DNA from: an uncultured Methylotenera sp.
GTDB taxonomy: Bacteria; Pseudomonadota; Gammaproteobacteria; Burkholderiales; Methylophilaceae
NCBI GenBank assembly: GCA_937957775.1
Contig: CALFXV010000182.1
Location: forward strand, 1 to 19,713
Reading direction: 5' to 3'
Length of the DNA stretch: 19,713 nucleotides
Shown: positions 8,128-15,288 of the stretch, in pieces
Layout: the number at the start of each line of letters is the position of its first letter
Position numbering within the stretch: position 1 is the first letter of the stretch
Position numbers and translations under genes: made by a program
The notes under the pieces: model-generated
Database searches by the model: none
Seen by the model: the letters and a program-made list of their open reading frames with translations, nothing else
Told to the model about the DNA's origin: nothing

Positions 8128-8153
8128 AAAAATCGGCTTAGGCCGATTTTTTT
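8128..8153. terminator. Bidirectional terminator shared by the Fae-like gene and mutY
   Basis: TCGGC (8133-8137) pairs with GCCGA (8142-8146) around TTAG, and the stem is extended by five A-T pairs (A8128-A8132 with T8147-T8151); T's run to 8153. It lies 35 bases after the Fae-like stop. On the - strand it overlaps the end of mutY, whose stop codon is in the loop. Confidence 0.82.
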
Positions 8154-9199
8154 GTTTGAGCTTCGGCTAACAGCAACTGCAGGATTTTTCTCACCGGCGT
8201 GGGAATGCCCGCCGCGTTCGCTTCCTCTAAGCTAAGCCAGCTGTATTGCGGCTCGCTCACGTGGCTGGAGCGCTGCGCTACGCGCATGGGCTGCACGTGT
8301 ATGCTCAGCTTGTAATGACTGAAAGCATGGCTAATCGTGGCCAAGGGTGCTTGGCTGTTTGCGCTCAAGCCAAAGCGGGTTTGCACCAAAGCCGCTAAGT
8401 CATCTGCAGCATCGGTCTCGGGAAAGCACCACAAGCCACCCCAAATGCCGCTAGACGGACGCTTTTCTAGCATGACTTGCTCGCCATGGCGTAACACCAG
8501 CATGGTGGTTTGTTTTTGCGGAATAGTTTTTTTAGGTTTAGGCGTGGGCAGCGTGTTCACGCAGTTTGCTTGCAAGGCCGCGCAACTGCCTTGCATGGGG
8601 CAAGCAGCGCATTTGGGTTGGCTGCGTGTGCAGACCGTGGCACCCAAGTCCATTAAGCCTTGGGTATAGGCCACCATGCCTTGTTGCGGCAACAAGGATT
8701 CGGCTAGCTGCCATAACTGTTGCTCGACTTTTTTAGAGCCGGTCCAACCAGACACCATAAAGTGCCTAGCCAGTACGCGTTTTACATTGCCATCCAAGAT
8801 GGTTTGCACTTGGCCAAAGGCAAATGAGGCAATGGCCGCCGCCGTGGAGCGGCCTATGCCAGGCAAGCTTTGCATAAGGGTAAAATCATCGGGAAACACA
8901 CCGGCGTAGTCAGTGGCAATGCGCTGCGCGGTTTTGTGTAGATTGCGGGCGCGAGAGTAATAGCCTAAGCCACTCCAATATTGCAAGACCTCGTCTTGGC
9001 TGGCTTGAGCCAAGCTCGCTAGGTTAGGAAAACGCTGCATAAACTTTTGGTAATAGCCTATCACCGTGCTCACTTGTGACTGCTGCAGCATGATTTCTGA
9101 CACATAGATGGCGTAGGCATCGGTGGTGTTTTGCCAAGGCAAATCGTGTCGGCCGTGTTGCTTTTGCCAGGCAATCAGGCGGTTAGCAAAGTCCGACAT
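8138..9199 (-). CDS. mutY: A/G-specific adenine glycosylase MutY
   Basis: MutY removes adenine mispaired with 8-oxoguanine or guanine, starting base-excision repair. The 353-residue length matches E. coli (350). Catalytic Glu36 lies in SEIMLQQSQV; the helix-hairpin-helix is LPGIGRSTAAAI (112-123); the catalytic Asp136 is in ILDGNVKRV. The [4Fe-4S] cysteines are C190, C197, C200 and C206 (C-X6-C-X2-C-X5-C). A C-terminal NUDIX-like 8-oxoG-recognition domain spans about 228-345. The ATG at 9199 overlaps the upstream asmA stop (TGATG) and has AGGG 8 bases upstream. The last codons (KKSA, stop) are encoded inside the arm and loop of the shared terminator. It is probably the last gene of a - strand transcription unit with the RluF-like gene, uppP and asmA. 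Confidence 0.96.
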   Translation of the reverse strand: MSDFANRLIAWQKQHGRHDLPWQNTTDAYAIYVSEIMLQQSQVSTVIGYYQKFMQRFPNLASLAQASQDEVLQYWSGLGYYSRARNLHKTAQRIATDYAGVFPDDFTLMQSLPGIGRSTAAAIASFAFGQVQTILDGNVKRVLARHFMVSGWTGSKKVEQQLWQLAESLLPQQGMVAYTQGLMDLGATVCTRSQPKCAACPMQGSCAALQANCVNTLPTPKPKKTIPQKQTTMLVLRHGEQVMLEKRPSSGIWGGLWCFPETDAADDLAALVQTRFGLSANSQAPLATISHAFSHYKLSIHVQPMRVAQRSSHVSEPQYSWLSLEEANAAGIPTPVRKILQLLLAEAQTKKSA

Positions 9200-10854
9200 C
9201 AGGGTGGCCCTTGCAGGCTAATGCGCACGTTTTTCGCCTGTGTGTCGTTCAGACTTAACTGGCCGATGCGGATGTCGCCACTGGCCTGGTAGTCTTTGAG
9301 CACATCTAAATCCCAATGCGGTTTGGCCGATGGGGATTTATTTGCCGGATTATTTTTGTCTGCAGTTTGGTAACGATTAAGATCCAATTTATCAACGGCT
9401 AAATTGATTTTGTATGCCGGCGAGGCTTGCAAGGTCATGGCCACCTCGCCATGAATTTGGCTGTCGTCCAGTTTCAGCCTTAAGCCTTTAGCCCGTAATT
9501 TTTTGCCATCACTAAGCAACCGCGCTTGCAGGCTGTGCAATTGGTAGGGCGCGTAACTGATGTTGGCTAGCTTAAGTTGACCGTCTAATTGCAGCTTGTT
9601 TAAGGCCGACAAATCGATAGGGCTGGCCTCGCTCCTGGCTGTCTTATTTGGGCTGGCCAGGTATGCATAGGCATCCCAATTTTGCGCAGCCAAATTGAAT
9701 TTAATGTTAGGCCCAGCTGCTTGGCTAAGTTGAATGTCGCCGTCTAACAGGCCAGCACCGCTGGCAAAATGAAAGCGACTTTGACCGCTCTTGTGTTTAA
9801 AGTCGGCTTTAGCCGTGAGCTCAAAATCGGCTTTTAAGTCGGCGGATTCGCGTGATTGATCCTGCCAATTCATGCGTCCGTTTAGCTGGCTTATGTCCAC
9901 GATAGCGGTCGACCATTGCGCCTTGATGGGCGTGGAAAATTGACTAGTTAGTAAGCGCTTACCGTTAGCGTAAGTGATGTCAGCATTGGTTTTAGCAATA
10001 TTCAATTCTAAAGCATTGGCCTGCACGCCCTTGAGCTGCCAGCGCATTTTTAAGTCGTGCGGTGGGCTGTTAAAGACCACATTTGCTTGCACCGCGGGGA
10101 CAATTAAACCCTGTTTGTTAACGCTCATTTTATTGGCGTGCAGGCTTGCATTTAACTTGGTCATTGCCAATTCACCCTGTGTGGACAGGCGTAAATTCTC
10201 TGCTAAAAAAACACGCTCCTTGCTCTGGTATAACAGCCGTGCTTGCAAATTTACCTTGGTTTTTAATTTGGCCGCTTGGGCCTCAAGCAAAAAATCGGCC
10301 ACCAAATCGACCGCTTTATCTTGGGCAATGCGGCCGGTTTTAATAGACAGATCGCTCACTTGAATACGCTGATTGCTGACTTCATTTAGGTAATCTAAGC
10401 GGCTGTTTTTAACGATCAAGCCATCGATGTCGTATGAAAAAGTGGCATTCGAATCGCCGTCAAACAAATCGGAAAAATTGTTGCTGCCGTCCGCGTGTTG
10501 GATCAGCGTCGCCTGCACGCCATCCAAATACACCGTGCCCACCACTAATTTTTTTTGCAGCAGCGGCAAGATGGCTAGCGAGACTTTTACCCTGGCCACC
10601 GCGGCAAACGGTTTTTGGCTGGCTTGTTCAGACAAGCTGACGCGACCTAAATCGATGCCTAACTTAGGCCAAAACGCCATGCGGATGTCGCCGTCTAGCA
10701 TCAGCGTGCGACCAGTTTTTTCCTGCACTAGATTGATGATGGTAGGCTTGTAGTCATTCGGATTAAAACACAGCAGTAAGGTCAGCCAGGCGGCAAGCAA
10801 TAGGCTGAGCAGGCCAGCAAGGGTCAATGCTAGGATCTTGAAAGAACGGTTCAT
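9199..10854 (-). CDS. asmA: AsmA family protein, C-terminally truncated
   Basis: AsmA-family proteins are inner-membrane-anchored periplasmic proteins with a lipid-transfer-like beta-groove, linked to outer-membrane assembly and phospholipid traffic. The 551 residues start with a membrane anchor (about 5-30, LALTLAGLLSLLLAAWLTLL), followed by the diagnostic FNPNDYKPTIINLVQEKTGR and LDGDIRMAFWPKLGIDLGRV. A long beta-rich periplasmic part follows. The reading frame ends at NVRISLQGPP, soon after the IRIGQLSLNDTQAKNVR segment. Family members such as E. coli AsmA continue for roughly 200 more residues with the conserved AsmA C-terminal domain. That part is absent, not frameshifted, since mutY begins on the next base. 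The ATG at 10854 has AAAGG upstream. It may be partly functional or a decayed remnant. Confidence 0.85.
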   Translation of the reverse strand: MNRSFKILALTLAGLLSLLLAAWLTLLLCFNPNDYKPTIINLVQEKTGRTLMLDGDIRMAFWPKLGIDLGRVSLSEQASQKPFAAVARVKVSLAILPLLQKKLVVGTVYLDGVQATLIQHADGSNNFSDLFDGDSNATFSYDIDGLIVKNSRLDYLNEVSNQRIQVSDLSIKTGRIAQDKAVDLVADFLLEAQAAKLKTKVNLQARLLYQSKERVFLAENLRLSTQGELAMTKLNASLHANKMSVNKQGLIVPAVQANVVFNSPPHDLKMRWQLKGVQANALELNIAKTNADITYANGKRLLTSQFSTPIKAQWSTAIVDISQLNGRMNWQDQSRESADLKADFELTAKADFKHKSGQSRFHFASGAGLLDGDIQLSQAAGPNIKFNLAAQNWDAYAYLASPNKTARSEASPIDLSALNKLQLDGQLKLANISYAPYQLHSLQARLLSDGKKLRAKGLRLKLDDSQIHGEVAMTLQASPAYKINLAVDKLDLNRYQTADKNNPANKSPSAKPHWDLDVLKDYQASGDIRIGQLSLNDTQAKNVRISLQGPP

Positions 10855-10896
10855 GGTAAGCGGCCTTTAGCTGGCATTAAGGAGCTAAGCTGACCC

Positions 10897-11694
10897 TTAA
10901 AGGAAATACAGCAAAACCAGAACGCCAAACACGATGCGATACCAAGCAAACACTTTGAAATCGTGGCTGGCAACAAAGCGCAATAAAAAGCGGATGGCAA
11001 TTAAGGCAGCTAAAAAGGCCGTGATGAAACCGACGGCAAACAGCCCGGCATCGTTGATGGATAAAATGTCGCGGCTTTTGTAAACATCCAAAATGGTGGC
11101 AGCAAACATAATGGGGATGGCCAAGAAAAAGGAAAATTCGGTGGCAGTTTTTCTATCCAAGCCAAATAGCATGCCGCCTAATATGGTGGCGCCGGCGCGC
11201 GATACCCCAGGAAACAAGGCCAGCGATTGGGCCAAACCAATTTGCACGGCTTGCTTAGGGCCGATTTTATCTATGTGCACGGTGCTGGCGGTGAGGGCCA
11301 AGCGTTCTATCCACAATATGGCAAAGCCGCCGACGATTAAGGCCACGGCCACGGTGATGGGTGAGAACAAATACTGTTTGATGGTGCTGTGTAAGGCCAA
11401 GCCCAAGATGGCCGCGGGCAGAAAAGCCAAAAACAAATTCAAGACAAATTGTTGCGCCTGGCTTTCGCTGCCCAAATGCAAAGCCGTATCGATTAGCTTG
11501 CGGCGGTATTCCCAACACACGGCCAAAATCGCCGCCAGTTGGATGACAATTTCAAACACTTTGCCTTTGCCGTCGTTAAAGTGCAGGTAGTCGCCAACGA
11601 TGATCAAGTGGCCGGTGCTGCTGATGGGTAGGAATTCGGTGGCGCCTTCTACCACCCCCAATATAAAAGCCTTCACTAATAACAGGATGTCCAT
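10897..11694 (-). CDS. uppP: Undecaprenyl-diphosphatase UppP (BacA)
   Basis: UppP dephosphorylates undecaprenyl diphosphate to the monophosphate lipid carrier for peptidoglycan and other envelope glycans, and confers bacitracin resistance. The 265 residues form about eight hydrophobic segments. The first active-site motif is EGATEFLPISSTGHL, with Glu16, Glu20 and Ser26. The second is PGVSRAGATILGG, with Arg166; the usual serine after that arginine is alanine (A167), seen in other bacteria as far as I recall and not expected to abolish activity. The ATG at 11694 has no strong Shine-Dalgarno; a perfect 10-bp palindrome (GACCCGGGTC, 11698-11707) lies just upstream. It is 35 bases after the RluF-like gene and 42 bases before asmA, so the genes are probably co-transcribed. 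Confidence 0.96.
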   Translation of the reverse strand: MDILLLVKAFILGVVEGATEFLPISSTGHLIIVGDYLHFNDGKGKVFEIVIQLAAILAVCWEYRRKLIDTALHLGSESQAQQFVLNLFLAFLPAAILGLALHSTIKQYLFSPITVAVALIVGGFAILWIERLALTASTVHIDKIGPKQAVQIGLAQSLALFPGVSRAGATILGGMLFGLDRKTATEFSFFLAIPIMFAATILDVYKSRDILSINDAGLFAVGFITAFLAALIAIRFLLRFVASHDFKVFAWYRIVFGVLVLLYFL

Positions 11695-11729
11695 GCTGAC
11701 CCGGGTCTTTTTCTAAATGGTAAGGGTGC

Positions 11730-12905
11730 TTAAAAGCGTTCGTCGTGGCGTAAATAGCGCCATTGCCCAGGTGGCAATTTACCTAAATTAACGCTGCCTA
11801 TGCGCACGCGTTTTAGACCCACGACATGCAAACCGACCATCTCGCACATGCGACGAATTTGCCGTTTTTTGCCTTCGCGTAAGACAAAGCGCAATTGGTC
11901 TTCATTCTGCCAACTGACTTTGGCCGGTTTAAGTTTTTCGCCGTCTAGGCTCAAACCAAAGTTAAGGCGTTGCATGTCGGCATCGCTTAATTCGCCTTCC
12001 ACGCGCACCAAGTATTCTTTCTCTACCGTGGAATCTTCACCGATTAAATGGCGCGCCACGCGGCCATCCTGAGTAAGCACTAACATACCGGTAGAGTCAA
12101 TGTCCAAGCGACCTGCTGGCGCAAGCCCAGTTAAGAATCGGCGTTGAAATTCTTTGCGGTGTTGCGGGTTGATATTGGGGTCATCCAGCCATTCGTTATC
12201 CGGGTGCACCAAGACGATGGCCGGCTCGTAATCGTCTTCCGCTTGGCCGCTGACGTAGCCAACCGGCTTATGCAAAATAATGGTCACCGATTCGCTTTGC
12301 ACTTCGTGCGCGTAACTGCTGATAATAATTTCTGCATCGGGATTAATCCGCGTGCCCAGCGTGTCGATGATTTCGCCGTCCACCATGACCCAGCTGTTGG
12401 CTATCCATTCATCGGCTTCGCGGCGTGAACAAATGCCACGCTCGGCCATGACTTTAGATAAACGCGGCAAGTCCGTGCTGATGGCGGTGGATTTGTAAGC
12501 GGCTTTGGCGGCGGCACCGTATTGGGGTGTGGCTAAGCTATCGTAACCGTCGCGCACTTTGCCGCCGCGGCGTGGCGCTTGCCGGTATTGCGGTTCATTT
12601 CTATCCGGGCGCGGAGCGGTGCGTGTGTCTAGCCCTGCCGGTTTGGCTGGTTTAACGTTGTTTGAATTTACCGCGGCTGGCGCGTCCTCGCTATAGGGGC
12701 TGCCGTGCGCTTTGCCATCAAAACGGTGATTGCGTTGCGTGGCTTTTTCAATAGTCGGTGCCGCGGCTTTTTCAGCACTTGGCGCCATGACTTTAGCAGC
12801 TGACACGGAGCGATCGCGCACGGTGCTGCTGCCACGACGCAGGGGCGCTTTGCTGGCTTTAGGCTGGGTGTCGTCGGATTTTTTGTTGAGTTTTAGGGTA
12901 GTCAA
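11730..12905 (-). CDS. RsuA/RluB/RluF-family rRNA pseudouridine synthase, RluF-like, with long basic N-terminal extension
   Basis: The enzyme isomerises a uridine in 23S rRNA to pseudouridine. An S4 RNA-binding domain lies at about 148-205 (RLSKVMAERGICSRREADEWI), followed by the catalytic domain with PAGRLDIDSTGMLVLT, where Asp268 is the nucleophile. The C-terminal block EGKKRQIRRMCEMVGLHV resembles RluF (23S U2604) more than RluB or RsuA, so RluF-like is preferred, with RluB as the alternative. The first ~145 residues are low-complexity and rich in Lys, Arg, Ala and Pro, with many SK, AP and RR pairs; this is probably a disordered RNA-binding tail, which in RluB and RluF usually sits at the C-terminus. 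The start at 12905 leaves 165 bases to thiC. It appears to be the first gene of the - strand run to mutY. Confidence 0.86.
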   Translation of the reverse strand: MTTLKLNKKSDDTQPKASKAPLRRGSSTVRDRSVSAAKVMAPSAEKAAAPTIEKATQRNHRFDGKAHGSPYSEDAPAAVNSNNVKPAKPAGLDTRTAPRPDRNEPQYRQAPRRGGKVRDGYDSLATPQYGAAAKAAYKSTAISTDLPRLSKVMAERGICSRREADEWIANSWVMVDGEIIDTLGTRINPDAEIIISSYAHEVQSESVTIILHKPVGYVSGQAEDDYEPAIVLVHPDNEWLDDPNINPQHRKEFQRRFLTGLAPAGRLDIDSTGMLVLTQDGRVARHLIGEDSTVEKEYLVRVEGELSDADMQRLNFGLSLDGEKLKPAKVSWQNEDQLRFVLREGKKRQIRRMCEMVGLHVVGLKRVRIGSVNLGKLPPGQWRYLRHDERF

Positions 12906-13014
12906 AATAGTCTGCTATGGTGGATTTTATGCAGGCTATTTTAACAAAATAAACGGCAGCACTTGTAATTATTAGCGTTGACAATTATTAAAGCAGGGTC
13001 ACGCCATAGGGGCA

Positions 13015-13044
13015 ACAAAAAACAGGCGCAAGGCCTGTTGTTTT
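13015..13044. terminator. Terminator downstream of thiC
   Basis: AACAGGC (13021-13027) pairs with GCCTGTT (13033-13039) around a five-base loop. On the - strand it is followed by a T-rich run (complement of the A's at 13017-13022), ending thiC transcripts 27 to 50 bases after the stop. On the + strand the T run is weaker (TTGTTTTG). Confidence 0.7.
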
Positions 13045-13070
13045 GTTAGGCTTAGTACATGGCTGTAGCC

Positions 13071-14975
<1,905 letters not shown>

Positions 14976-14995
14976 CTATAATGTAATCAACATAG

Positions 14996-15033
14996 AAAAG
15001 CCGCCTATGCGCACCAGATAATGTTGCTGGCTT
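14996..15033 (-). promoter_or_regulatory. Putative expression platform of the thiC riboswitch
   Basis: Downstream of the aptamer on the - strand, AAGCC (complement of 15029-15033) can pair with GGCTT (complement of 14998-15002), followed by a short T-rich tract, as a weak intrinsic terminator; CCAG...CTGG adds an inner stem. The GGCGGC of the 3' arm (15000-15005) is also exactly complementary to GCCGCC inside the aptamer (15054-15059). The two pairings exclude each other, which would make a transcription switch. The terminator stem is short, so this is tentative. Confidence 0.4.
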
Positions 15034-15042
15034 AGCATTGCA

Positions 15043-15136
15043 TGCTTTCCTACGGCGGCATGACCCGCGTCAGGTTCAAAGGGTGTTTCTCACTAATTAA
15101 GGCCGCGTCACCGCAACCCCAACCAGACCCCTAGCA
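15043..15136 (-). promoter_or_regulatory. TPP riboswitch (THI element) controlling thiC
   Basis: On the - strand the leader carries the TPP-aptamer signature: GTGAGA (consensus CTGAGA), then ACCC, TTTGAACCTGA, then GCGGGTCATGCCGC, closing as P4/P5, and CGTAGGAAAGC. P1 can form from TGCT (complement of 15133-15136) and AGCA (complement of 15043-15046); P2 forms from GGGGT and ACCC. P3 is long, with GGGGTTGCG pairing CGCGGCCTT through several G-U pairs and a GTGA tetraloop. The gene behind it, thiC, is the classic target. In the family, bound TPP lowers expression. Confidence 0.93.
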
Positions 15137-15144
15137 ATAGACGA

Positions 15145-15173
15145 AAATTACGCTAAAACGGCAGTAAAAGCAA
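15145..15173 (-). promoter_or_regulatory. Promoter of thiC
   Basis: On the - strand, TTGCTT (complement of 15168-15173) and TAATTT (complement of 15145-15150) are spaced by exactly 17 bases. The predicted start, around 15138, falls just before the first base of the riboswitch P1 stem, which supports the call. Confidence 0.6.
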
Positions 15174-15226
15174 GTTTTATGCGTGACTGACCCTCCGGCC
15201 TGAAAGCCTGCAGTGGGGCGTGACTT

Positions 15227-15235
15227 TGCTATAAT
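15227..15235 (+). promoter_or_regulatory. Extended -10 promoter of the PAP2/LTA-synthase-like gene
   Basis: TGCTATAAT gives a perfect -10 (TATAAT, 15230-15235) with an upstream TGn extension. No good -35 is found 16-18 bases upstream, as often in extended -10 promoters. The start would be near 15242, giving a leader of about 47 bases to the TTG at 15289. The 322-base gap between thiC and this gene therefore holds two divergent promoters and the riboswitch. Confidence 0.6.
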
Positions 15236-15288
15236 GGGCCACCATTAACCGCTGCTTAAGTTGGCAGCGATTTGCATAGAGCTTCCAT

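Noticed and set aside
11093..11590. 165-codon + strand open frame opposite uppP
   Set aside because: The antisense of a clearly conserved membrane enzyme; composition reflects the complement of hydrophobic codons and no motif is seen.
12978..12983. Perfect TTGACA on the + strand between the RluF-like gene and thiC
   Set aside because: No -10 at 16-18 bases, and no + strand gene follows; flanking genes are on the - strand.
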